This document shows positions 1 to 12,376 of a stretch of 64,000 nucleotides of DNA, piece after piece. The DNA lies in the NCBI GenBank assembly GCA_037043015.1, contig CM073324.1, forward strand, positions 24,010,097 through 24,074,096. The letters are read 5' to 3'. A model generated the notes under the pieces. The model was not told the DNA's origin. It saw only the letters and a list, made by a program, of their open reading frames with translations, and made no database searches. The position numbers and the translations under genes are program-made. This DNA is from Bryum argenteum. Its lineage: Eukaryota > Streptophyta > Bryopsida > Bryales > Bryaceae. The stretch's first letter is position 1; each line of letters opens with the position of its first letter.

Positions 1-3000
1 CGAGATACACAAAAATCCACACAGTCAGACTCTAGAAATGTTCTCATAAGTTGGTGGAACTAGTTTTGATTCGGGAGTTAGACTATAATTATAACATGAC
101 CATCGTGACATGTTCTTCCCATTCCTTTGTGACCGTATCTCTGATCGCTCAAAGAACTCTATCGTACTAGGAGTGTAGATAATCAAGATCATTTCCAAGA
201 GATACAAAAGTCGGACCAATCATCCTCACATTGTAAGTAATTCACTTCATAACTGAAATTACAGTCACAATAAGACACGAGTATAGTACTATTCTTCTAT
301 TTCTCGCAAGTGCTAATGGAGATTTCAGAATCAATCGATTTGATGGGCATGCAGCCCATGCAGCCCATCTTCAAACATCCTCGTGAGCTCATTGCACGAA
401 AATTTCACACAATCATACGTACTCAGCCTCGTGATGACTGAGTAACGTACAGATTAGTCACACACGGTCGTGTCTGAATGCAAAGAAACCGCTCTAATTT
501 CTATTTAACCATCTGAATGAAGAGTGAATGAGAAGCCAAACCTGGATATTAATACTCCACCGGTGATCATAGAGCTAGATCCTCTGGCTCAGGTCTTCAT
601 AGGATCGACCACCACTGTCTGGTTGATAATCCCCGTCGCTACAAGAATAGAGCAAAAGCTCTCTCTGCCAGAAGTCGGGGCTACAGAATGATCGAGACCT
701 TCTGTCAGTCGTATGACACAATTTCAGAAGCTACGAGTTCACAAAGAGTTGATCGATCATGCATTTGATGCTCCGGCATCCCTCTCACTGCAACTTATTT
801 CTACATGTATGATCATTCTGCAATTCTGTACGTATGCATCACACAACCTCAGCTCACTCATGGGCATGCTCGCTCGAGAATGATCTGCCAAGGCTGCTTA
901 ACTTCCCGAGTCCGAAACAGTCTGTGACACTCACTCACTCCAGGCTGAATTAGCGAAAGTTAACCCAAACAACGGAATGGTTCTGCAGCACAAGTACATG
1001 CTTGTAACCTACAATTGTCCGATCCCCTTTCAGTTGCATGCATCAACGTCTCAATACAATCAAACAATCATCACCCACAGAGTACTGGTCACATTCTCAT
1101 CTTGTCAAGTTCCACCTGAACCGTGACTTTTCAATGCATCATAACCTGGAACTTGGATATGAATTATCCAACCGGTGATCACTGAGATTGAACCTTAGTC
1201 CGGCACGTACGTCCACCAATATCGACCTTCAATCTGAGTGTCAACGTGTAACTAAATCGATCTCAGGAGCTAGCTACTCAGTCACGAAGTTAGAGTTGAT
1301 GGTTCAGCATCATTCTGCATCTGCATGCAGTGAGTGGCACTATTTGACCATGGATACATCTCGTACCATCACAACCTTCTTGCACCTCAAGCGATGTCCA
1401 CTTGTTCAACCGCGATGATTGTGAAGGTTCAACGCTTATCGCCCATCTCGCTCGTTCATGTGAAAGTCTTTCGGGTAAGAAACACATTCAACCAGCAGAT
1501 TAGATTAGCGTAACTATGGATTGAATAGAAATCATAAGTCTCCTGGGGGTACGTTGCTTTGAAAATCCATGCCACACTTCACAGCTCAGGACTGCTCACA
1601 AATCCCCTCCATCCTGCACGCGGCTTCTGGAACTCAACACCCTTTATCGTCCCTCCTGGACTTGTACCGATTCCCCTTCCGCACGCGCCTTCCTTTTCCA
1701 AGCAAATTGAAGTCATATCTTTGCCAGTCAAGGCACGGGATATCAAGTACTCGGTCTTGATTCGTCATTCATTGGTTGCGAGTCCACCTCATTCTTGAGA
1801 GTACTTGCAGCCACGTACAGTTACTTCCGAGCTCAGCCCGTCGAGATCGATCTAGCCTGGCAAGTACGAAAAATAGTGCGCCTGATTTGCACACAATCTG
1901 CATGATGAAGATTCTATTCGAGACGTAGCCGGCCTTGGGAGTGAGGCCTTCACAGACAAGGAGAAGCCGCGACAATAAGAGCTCCTATTCGATATAATCT
2001 GTGAACTCAAGAGCTTCCTCGAACAGAACGTAACAAGTTTCGCTTCGGTAGCATCAGACTTCCGCAACTTAATCGCACGCAGCCACGCATTGGTGAAAGG
2101 GCATCTCCATGCAATCATGTCAACCCTGGATGCACTAATTGCCCCGCCGTATCATTCTCATGAATTGCCTGTCATTCTGATGCTTGGATCTTAAACTAGG
2201 GTTTCCATGCAGTCCTGGGCTCACGTAAAAGCTTCACCTCTGTCATCATCGAGCGAACCTCATTAATAGTGGACTAAAGAGTGCGTGCGAATGCGTGCGG
2301 AGTTGGTGACTATGCACTGCTCGCAATTGAACGGAATTGAATCGGATCCAATCACAGTGGCAACCTGCACAATTCCCCTCGAAACCCTACGAGAGGTGGT
2401 CCCGCCTTGTTTAACCAGCCGAGTGACTGAGCCTCGACAAGCGACGATGACATAGCTAACAAATTGATGCTCACATTCAAGCACTCGTGAATGCATATTA
2501 AACGTTGTTAGTACGACTTTTCTCGCTCGTGAGTGTTCGATTGTAAGTCTACATCATGCTAGTCTCTTAGTCCCGCAAGCGATCCTTGTAATCGAGCCAC
2601 ACTGCGTTCCTGCACTCCTCATAATCTAAAGCATCAAAGGGCTCCCCCGCCCCTTACCAAAGAAACCTTCACCTCATCATCACATGCATATCGGATTTGA
2701 GAATAAAAGCGTGAAGAGGTCCTGCTTCATGATTGCTCCCAAGGAATCGCGATTGAGTTGAATTTCATGGACTCACGCAATCAGACCTCCCGAGTATCAC
2801 TCTCGTCGCGTGTCCTTCTGATGCTTGTATCTTAAGATCACGGGGTTTTCACACTGACAGGTCCATGCAAACAAAACCTTCACCGCATCGATCACTAAGC
2901 AAACTTAACAGTAGACTAATCATGCGATGCGCTTGAACGGAATTGATCGGCGAGACCTGGTGAATCCCGTCGAAAACCAAACCCTAAGTGGTCACGTAGG

Positions 3001-3588
3001 CCTTGAATGACCGGCCGAGTGAGTGGCAAGCGACAATGACAGACATGACGAAATGATACTACATAATAATCAAGCACTCATGAGTGGCTACTGCATTTGT
3101 GTACACATTACTTGGTCATTCCATTTCATGAGTGTACAAATTCGTATCCAGAGCGTGCTTAGTGATGCGAGTGATTATCATTAAGATGAGAGGAAGTGAC
3201 TCTCAGTCTGCAATAGTACTTTTTGTGTCTTGAAACGCACAGTCACCTCTCAAGCATCATACTTAGCCTGGCTCCCCTACAAACAATGAATCCCAGGCCC
3301 CAAAGAAGCCTTCCCGAAGTTCCTGAGGGGCCACATCATCATCATGCGTAATTATTTGGTTGAAACCTCCTAAAAGCGTGAATTCCATATCCTGCTTCAT
3401 TGATGCTCCCAAGTAATTGCGACTGAGTCGGATCCTGGCTCAAAATGGCATCCTCAGGCAATCTATTCTAAAACGCTAAGCCTTGGTAACGTCGCTCTTT
3501 CATTGAGACGTACAATGCATAATTCATTGATTCAGATCCTCTCTCTTGTCAGGAAATCATTATTAAGAACATACACTTCACGCTTCCT
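1..3588. other. Left part of the repeat unit, no gene recognised
   Basis: Non-AT-rich DNA present in all three units (also 17,406-20,995 and 34,583-38,190). It contains short open frames but none that I recognise. Two short stretches near 541-590 and 1,147-1,195 resemble each other (both contain an ACCGGTGATCA core after a TGGATAT start), which suggests an old internal duplication. The most protein-like segment is described separately at 18,977-19,270. Another plus-strand reading near 19,400-19,500 (ICELKSFLEQNV) also looks protein-like but has a stop just upstream. Confidence 0.5.
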
Positions 3589-4669
3589 CTATACGAGCCA
3601 GCCCTGGAATTTTGATCGTATTGTGATAAGCCTGTGTTTACATGCTTCTTCCATGTTTTGAGCTGTGGCAGCTTGCGACGTAAGTTCTGGACGTAAGCAT
3701 GATCGTATATACATAACAAAAGGCATTTGCGACGTAAGTTCTGGACAAATGAATTGAATTGCAGTTTCCCACAACCATTTCATTTTCACACCCTCCCAGA
3801 TGCCATGTATACATACTACATCAAAGCAAACAATTGTCCCAACTCCCCTCCAACAACGATCATTACATTCCATTCATCATTTACAGCCTAGTCCTGGCTA
3901 TGGCAGCACACGCAGTTTTATCAGGGGTGTGGGAGCTTGCATGAGAGAGGCATACGTCCATCCCGGGTGAATGTATCGGCTTGCATTGCATCACTTGGCC
4001 TGGCCTCTGCCTTACTGATTTGTATATAACTTATTGATTTGTAGATAAGCTCAATTTCGGCAGTCGTCACAACCAGTGTCCATACAGAAGGACAGGAGGA
4101 GCCATGGCCTTGTGGAGACACCACAAGCACCTCGCTCTTTGTTCGATTCATGTCTTTCATCAATTCATGCCGTGTATGGACTGAGTTACTAGCCTGGCTG
4201 CCTAACTTAAACCTTCAATGCTCTTTCAAGCGCTTTCAGCCTGCAAGCGATGGAGCAGAATCTTTCGTTCTTCAGCTTCATTGAGCATGCATGCAAGCGG
4301 AGATATTCGGGAACCATCCTCCATTCCTTCTGTTTCCATTCGTCGGGGATCCTCTATTTACGCAGCGTTCATCCGTCTACCGAGCAACAGCAGCCCATAC
4401 CGCCGAAGTCCTCACTTCCTTCCCTCACTCGGAAATCAGGAAATCAAGTTTGCCGAAGGTGTTTCTGAACGACTGGAGATGCTCAGCGTTGATGAGGGCA
4501 CCTCCGCGCACAGTGAGCGTCATGACGATGCGAACGAGTAGTAATTACGCGATCATTCTGCTCAAACAGGATTGGATACCATGAGTTCTCCAACACGGAA
4601 GTGTAACTATGTTCCTGCTCCGGGGTTTGATGTCGTTCAAACAGGTTGACCTCTGAACCCAAGTAACGA
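3589..4669. other. Region downstream of the helicase fragment, no gene recognised
   Basis: Present in all units (also about 20,996-22,071 and 38,190-39,243). A 20-bp motif around GACGTAAGTTCTGGAC occurs twice, 56 bp apart (about 3,675 and 3,728). Overlapping short open frames occur on both strands, but none continues consistently between copies or resembles a family I know. It may contain the 3' untranslated region of the helicase gene from which the fragment came. Confidence 0.5.
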
Positions 4670-5960
<1,291 letters not shown>

Positions 5961-6348
5961 CTGTAACCATGAATAACACATGTTACTCAATTACTAAGCA
6001 GATTTCAGCTATGGAGCACCTTAAGAAGAACTGGAACTCATCTCCTGACTGCAATGGCACTTTCTACTGCATGGTGAACGGAAGCGAGTTTCCGCAGACT
6101 TGCAGCCTGAACAATTAGCTATGATGAGGAGGCTGGTCAGTGGAACGAAACAGAAGATTGGACCCGAACTCCCGAAGTAGCGTATTCACAACAACCTCCC
6201 TGGGCTCTGGCACTCACTATTACCTTGATTCTTTACTCAATTCCATACGCAAGGAGAAGAACCAGAACTAGGCCTTACCTGACGTCCTTCTGGCTCGAAA
6301 GTCTGGTGGCAGTGGCCTTGCTGATCATATGGTTATGGTGATGACCAG
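5961..6348. other. Gap between the head-to-head helicase and RBOH fragments
   Basis: The helicase fragment (minus) and the RBOH fragment (plus) point away from each other across this segment of about 390 bp. An open frame on the plus strand (to 6,118) overlaps the helicase exon and is not supported by any family. Upstream exons of either gene are not seen here, so the junction between the two captured genes probably lies in this interval. Equivalent intervals are 23,368-23,756 and 40,546-40,938. Confidence 0.45.
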
Positions 6349-6870
6349 AAGAAATCGGGGAAGAGAGTTGAGGAGCGTTTCCAATCACTCGCGGAGCTTG
6401 ATGGCATGCTATCTCGCTCTAACTTCGCCGAATGCATCGGTACGTGCTCGCTCTATCACTTCTCCATCAACCGATCCGACTTCAGTGACTAACCAGCGTG
6501 GTGCTCGCTGCCTGCATGGATGAAAGACTCGAAAGAGTTCAGAATGGAGCTGTACGACGCGGCCGTGCGCAGGAAAGGTCGTGAGCACGCCACCAGCATC
6601 ACCAAGGAAGAGTTGTACGAGTATTGGCTACTGACAACAGGGAGCGGCTTCGACGCGAAGATGCGGCTACTCTTCGATTTGAGCGACAAGGATTCAGACG
6701 GGCGGATCACAAGTAAAGAGGTGAAGCAAGTGATCATGTTGAGCGCGAGCGCGAACAAGCTCTCCAAGCTAAAAGAACCGGCGTCAGAATACGCAACGCT
6801 CATCATGGAAGAGCTCGACACTGAGGTGAACGAGCTAAGTCAGTTGGAAACGCCGAGATCCGTGCCGATG
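6349..6870 (+). pseudogene. RBOH (NADPH oxidase) EF-hand region fragment, unit 0
   Basis: A plus-strand fragment of a respiratory burst oxidase gene. Exon 6,349-6,439 encodes KRVEERFQSLAELDG and SNFAECIG and ends at a GTACGT donor. The next exon, from about 6,496 or 6,520, encodes KDSKEFRMELYDAAVRRKG, SITKEELYEYW, the EF-hand loop DKDSDGRITSKE, and LSASANKLSKLKEPASEYA followed by IMEELDTE and SQLET. This order matches the cytosolic regulatory part of plant RBOH proteins, where Ca2+ binding activates superoxide production. After SQLET the frame leaves the family and becomes acidic and Arg/Gly-rich. No transmembrane, FAD or NADPH domain follows before the AT-rich spacer. The usual GCAG acceptor before the second exon is not seen (TGCATGG here); an upstream CCAG keeps frame in this copy. 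Confidence 0.85.
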
Positions 6871-7112
6871 TCGCTGCTTCCGTGCATTCTCTCCTGGACC
6901 TCTGATCAAAATCATTGGAGCCGCCAACGAAGGCCCCGAGGAAGACGAAGGCCCCGAGGAAGACGAAGGCGCCGAGGAAATGGATGCTCTGGATCACTGC
7001 GCTCTAGGTCCTCGCCATGGCCATATTTCCACCTTGACCTACAAACATCGAAAAATCGTCAAAACTCACAGCAGTACTACCGAGGTAAGCGTTGTAACTT
7101 CAAAGAAGATTA

Positions 7113-7559
7113 GAAGCGACCTCTACTACCAGCCGCAAGTCGAGTTTTGCAAACGCTTGACCACATTCTCAAGCGATACAAAGTCGGGACTTGAAGGTGA
7201 CGAACTTCGGCGTAAGGGTCATTTTTTTTCACGCACTTCTCTCGCAAGACGCCGGGATTGCAAACAGGAGCCGGCTCAAGTTTGGCGGACAAGGGTCTGA
7301 GTATGTGATCGCATGAGACTTCCAAATGAAGTCACGAAGCAGCTCAAGTTAGAGAGAATGGGCCCACCATTCGATTGGGGAGCGACCTTTCAGCGTGAAT
7401 ACCAAACACTCACCGCTTTGTCGCAACCTTCGGCTCTCGGCTTCCACAGATCCCGAACCTGTCTCCCATAGGTTTCGGGACAAACCTACCCATGGTACCT
7501 ACCTAAATTCAAAAGAACTTCCCGCCCACATGTGACCTTCCCGAGTTCCCGCCATTTCA
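7113..7559. other. Tail of the gene-fragment region, unit 0
   Basis: Between the RBOH fragment and the AT-rich spacer; equivalents at 24,529-24,969 and 41,679-42,149. No oxidase sequence continues here. The copies differ by many small indels, then become almost identical once the AT-rich spacer starts near 7,600, so the change in divergence is abrupt. No gene recognised. Confidence 0.45.
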
Positions 7560-8925
7560 GCCGTCAAAGCGATATTGTAATTAGTACAATATACTAATTA
7601 ATCCATGCATCACTAAAATGACGGTCACAAATATTCTCTTGAAAAGCGTAATGTAATAATCAATTGAGCCATTTGTTTAAAGTACATTGTAAATCACTTA
7701 TTCTCAAATTTGGAATACTATGAACATTGCTTTACTATTGTTTGACTTTCATCAAATGTATTAGTAGGTTTATCAACCCTAAGCATACCTTGCCCCTTTG
7801 TTTTTGAAGGTCAAAAGTGAACAATCTACAATTCCAAACATGATGTAGTTCCGCATAAACTTACCAAAGGCTCATAAAATAAGAAGTTTATTCTAAAGTG
7901 CTTGGTACCACTCACAATTTGTAATCAACCTCAACATGGTTAATTGGGCTTTTAGAGCTATTTATGGGTAAAATTTTGTGACAAACTTACCAAAGTCACA
8001 TAAAAAGTATATTCTACAATTCTTGGTACCACTCACAATTTGTAATGATCCATAAAATGGTTGATTGGGCTTTTAGAGCTATTTAACAAAGTACTCTCTC
8101 ATTTCTTTAAATGGTGGATGTGGAAGATTCAAATAGGTTAAGTTTTTGGATACATGTTTTTTTTTTCAAAATACATGTGGAGTATCAATAGTACTAGAAA
8201 GTGTTAGTACTAATTTCTATTGATTTCCAAAGTTTTAGTCTCGTTGATTCATTACAAAATAATAGTTGAACATGTTACTATTTTAAGTGATTCAACAATA
8301 TTATTCAATTTAAGCATCAAGGCCTTCATATTTTCTTTAAAAAAACTTCATGATAGTTATGGAATGCGCATGTATTTTCTAACACATCCAAGTTTTCCTC
8401 GGATTCCCTTGAGCATGTAGGTGGGTTAAATTGCCCTAAATCCTCAATATTCAAAATTCCAAATTGGGTATAAAAAAATAAGAAATAAAACCTGGGGGGG
8501 GGGTAAGAGTTAAGCTTCAAGAATACATAAATTAAACCTCTCTATTTCTCACATAGGAAATGACACATTTAGAACGATCAAAAGAAAGATTCAACACAAA
8601 TGAACAAAAGTATTTTCTGGATGTTTAAGAATAGGAGAATGCCTTATTTCAATATAAACTGTTGCAATTTCGTCGGAATCTGCCCCTCTGGATGACATTA
8701 TCATATCCACAGCAATACAACCAAATATAATTAATATGGACAAATACAAGAAAAAAATAAAATTAAAAAGATATAAAAAAATCACAAGTACTTCTTTGGC
8801 ATTAGTCCTGAAAAGGAGTTTTTGTGCAAATTTGATAGAAATGCATTGCTTTTATGACATTTATTCTATTTAAAGTATGTTCAAATTTTACAAATTCAAC
8901 AACCCAATCATTGTAATGTGCAATA
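7560..8925. other. AT-rich spacer before the minisatellite, unit 0
   Basis: AT-rich non-coding DNA, almost identical in units 1 (24,970-26,342) and 2 (42,150-43,518). It contains a direct duplication of period about 126 bp at 7,859-8,085 (each half has GGTACCACTCACAATTTGTA and then a TTGGGCTTTTAGAGCTATTTA stretch) and a run of about ten G near 8,493. No gene recognised. The sharp drop in copy-to-copy differences here, compared with the gene-fragment part, is notable. Confidence 0.6.
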
Positions 8926-11595
8926 CTTCAAAATTTTCTAGATCCCTTCAAAGTTTTGTAGATCCCTTCAAAGTTTTGTACATCCCTTCAAAGTTTTGTA
9001 GATCCCTTAAAAGTTTTGTAGATTCCTCCAAAGTTTTGTAGATCCCTTCAAATTTTTGTAGATCCCTTCAAATTTTTGTAGATCCCTTCAAAGTTTTGTA
9101 GATCTCTTCAAAGTTTTGTAGATCCCTTCAAAGTTTTGTGGATCCCTTCAAAGTTTTGTAGATTCCTCAAAAGTTTTGTACATCCCTTCAAAGTTTTGTA
9201 CATCCCTTCAAAGTTTTGTAGATCCCTTCAAAGTTTTGTAGATTCCTCCAAAGTTTTGTAGATCCCTTCAAAGTTTTGTACATCCCTTCAAAGTTTTGTA
9301 GATCCCTTAAAAGTTTTGTAGATTCCTCCAAAGTTTTGTAGATCCCTTCAAATTTTTGTAGATCCCTTCAAAGTTTTGTAGATCTCTTCAAATTTTTCTA
9401 GATCCCTTCAAAGTTTTGTAGATCCCTTTAAAGTTTTGTAGATCCCTCCAAAGTTTTGTAGATCCCTTCAAAGTTTTGTACATCCCTTCAAAGTTTTGTA
9501 GATCCCTTAAAAGTTTTGTAGATTCCTACAAAGTTTTGTAGATCCCTTCAAATTTTTGTAGATCCCTTCAAAGTTTTGTAGATCTCTTCAAAGTTTCGTA
9601 GATCCCTTCAAATTTTTGTAGATCCCTTCAAAGTTTTGTAGATCTCTTCAAATTTTTGTAGATCCCTCCAAAGTTTTGTAGATCTCTTCAAATTTTTGTA
9701 GATCCCTTCAAAGTTTTGTAGATCCCTTCAAAGTTTAGTAAATCCCTTCAAAGTTTTGTAGATCCCTTCAAAGTTTTGTAGATCCCTTCAAAGTTTTGTT
9801 CATCCCTTCAAAGTTTTGTAGATCCCTTCAAAGTTTTGTAGATCCCTTAAAAGTATTGTAGATCCCTTCAAATTTTTGTAGATCCCTTCAAAGTTTTGTA
9901 CATCCCTTCAAAGTTTTGTAGATCCCTCCAAAGTTTTGTAGATCCCTTCAAAGTTTTGTAGATCTCTTCAAATTTTTGTGGATCCCTCCAAAGTATTGTA
10001 GATCCCTTCAAAGTTTTGTAGATCCCTTCAAAGTTTTGTAAATCCCTTCAAAGTTTTGTAGATCCCTTCAAAGTTTTGTACATCCCTTCAAAGTTTTGTA
10101 GATCCCTTCAAAGTTTTGTAGATACCTTCAAAGTTTTGTACATGGATCCCTTCAAAGTTTTGTAGATCCCTTCAAAGTTTTGTAAATCCCTTCAAAGTTT
10201 TGTAGATCCCTTCAAAGTTTTGTAGATCTCTTCAAATTTTTGTAGATCCCTCCAAAGTTTTGTAGATCCCTTCAAAGTTTTGTAAATCCCTTCAAAGTTT
10301 TGTAGATCCCTTCAAAGTTTTGTAAATCCCTTCAAAGTTTTGTACATCCCTTCAAAGTTTTGTAGATCTCTTCAAATTTTGTAGATCCCTCAAAGTTTTG
10401 TAGATCCTTCAAAGTTTTGTAGATCCCTTCAAAGTTTTGTAAATCCCTTCAAAGTTTTGTAGATCCCTTCAAAGTTTTGTACATCCCTTCAAAGTTTTGT
10501 AGATACCTTCAAAGTTTTGTACATGGATCCCTTCAAAGTTTTGTAGATCCCTTCAAAGTTTTGTAGATCCCTTCAAAGTTTTGTTCATGGATCCCTTCAA
10601 AGTTTTGTACATGGATCCCTTCAAAGTTTTGTAGATCCCTTCAAAGTTTTGTAAATCCCTTCAAAGTTTTGTAGATCCCTTCAAAGTTTTGTAGATCTCT
10701 TCAAATTTTTGTAGATCCCTCCAAAGTATTGTAGATCCCTTCAAAGTTTTGTAGATCCCTTCAAAGTTTTGTAAATCCCTTCAAAGTTTTGTAGATCCCT
10801 TCAAAGTTTTGTACATCCCTTCAAAGTTTTGTACATCCCTTCAAAGTTTTGTGGATCCCTCCAAAGTATTGTAGATCCCTTCAAAGTTTTGTAGATCCCT
10901 TCAAAGTTTTGTAAATCCCTTCAAAGTTTTGTAGATCCCTTCAAAGTTTTGTAGATCTCTTCAAATTTTTGTAGATCCCTCCAAAGTATTGTAGATCCCT
11001 TCAAAGTTTTGTAGATCCCTTCAAAGTTTTGTAAATCCCTTCAAAGTTTTGTAGATCCCTTCAAAGTTTTGTACATCCCTTCAAAGTTTTGTAGATACCT
11101 TCAAAGTTTTGTACATGGATCCCTTCAAAGTTTTGTAGATCCCTTCAAAGTTTTGTAGATCCCTTCAAAGTTTTGTTCATGGATCCCTTCAAAGTTTTGT
11201 ACATGGATCCCTTCAAAGTTTTGTAGATCCCTTCAAAGTTTTGTAGATCCCTTCAAAGTTTTGTAGATCTCTCCAAAGTTTTCTAGATCCCTTCAAAGTT
11301 TTGTACATGGATCCCTTCAAAGTTTTGTACATGGATCCCTTCAAAGTTTTGTAGATCCCTTCAAAGTTTTGTAAATCCCTTCAAAGTTTTGTAGATCCCT
11401 TCAAAGTTTTGTAGATCCCTTCAAAGTTTTGTAGATCCCTTCAAAGTTTTGTAGATCCCTTCAAAGTTTTGTAGATCCCTTCAAAGTTTTGTAGATCCCT
11501 TCAAAGTTTTGTAGATCCCTTCAAAGTCTTGTGGTACCTTCAAAGTTTTGTGATCATACGTTCAAAGTTTTGTAATCATACCTTCAAAGTTTTGT
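8926..11595. repeat. 20-bp minisatellite array, unit 0 (about 133 repeats)
   Basis: Tandem array of gatcccttcaaagttttgta with point variants (acatccc, gattcctcc, gatctcttcaaatttt, gtggatccc) and 24-bp forms that insert CATG (gtacatggatccc). The last three units decay through GGTACC, GATCATACG and AATCATACC forms. Because 20 is not a multiple of three, frames through it give a 20-residue periodic peptide in all frames; I treat it as non-coding. The repeat contains GATC, so it would be cut throughout by Sau3A-type enzymes. Confidence 0.97.
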
Positions 11596-12376
11596 TATAG
11601 GTTGTGAGCAATCTTGCATGAGGTTAGCATAAAGTTTAGATATACCTCAAAAAGATAAACCCATAAAGTCAAAATTGATGGGAATGGACCAAAAAAGATA
11701 TGTTGCTTTTGCAAAATTGCAATTTTGAGTGAATATGACTCAAGATCCGTATGATCAAATTTTATCAAAATGGGAGGATAGACTAATCACATAGCTATAA
11801 ACAACAAAAGAACATGATCTTGCATATTTGGTAATGAGACGAAGGATTATTGTTGTTGGATTCGAACAAGTTGTACAAAAATGTAATAAACTAAGGTGCT
11901 ATTCTTTGGCATCAATCCTTTACAAAATTTAGCTCTAAAAACCCCCACATCATGAATTTCAAGTGAACCCAATTTAGGTGAGACAATAGTACTTACAAAT
12001 AGGTCATTCACATAGATGCCGTCATTAAGGATGAGAACATTTACTTCCTTCTTCATTCACATACATTTACATTATTTTGCCTCAAAATTTGCCACAACAT
12101 TAAATTACAACATCACACCTCTAACACACTTCAAAATACTCACCATGAAACAATTGAAGATATATTCTTCATCATAATATGCTTAATAATTGATTGAAAG
12201 AACTGCACAATTCTAGAATTTTGTTAGCATATTTGAAAATGTCGGAGACTTTACTACGTAAGCGATTGTAAGGTTAACAATTTTTTTCATATCTACAAAG
12301 TACATGTTAAATGCTAAAAAAAACCAAGAAAAAGAGAAAATTGGTCAATCAATCACATGGAAGGAGAGAGCAAAGT
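11596..12376. other. AT-rich segment between minisatellite and COP1 3' end, unit 0
   Basis: Almost identical to 28,766-29,546 and 45,268-46,048. The part next to the COP1 stop codon would be the 3' untranslated region. A 69-codon minus-strand frame (12,056-11,847) is kept in all copies with one residue change, but all the surrounding non-coding DNA is equally conserved, so this is no evidence of coding. No family recognised. Confidence 0.55.

Noticed and set aside
8926-11595. CRISPR-like or short-interspersed repeat array
   Set aside because: Repeats are directly adjacent with no unique spacers, and the DNA is plant nuclear. It is a minisatellite.
11847-12056. Conserved 69-codon minus-strand frame in all three units
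   Set aside because: All surrounding non-coding DNA is equally conserved between units, so conservation is no evidence for coding; no family recognised.
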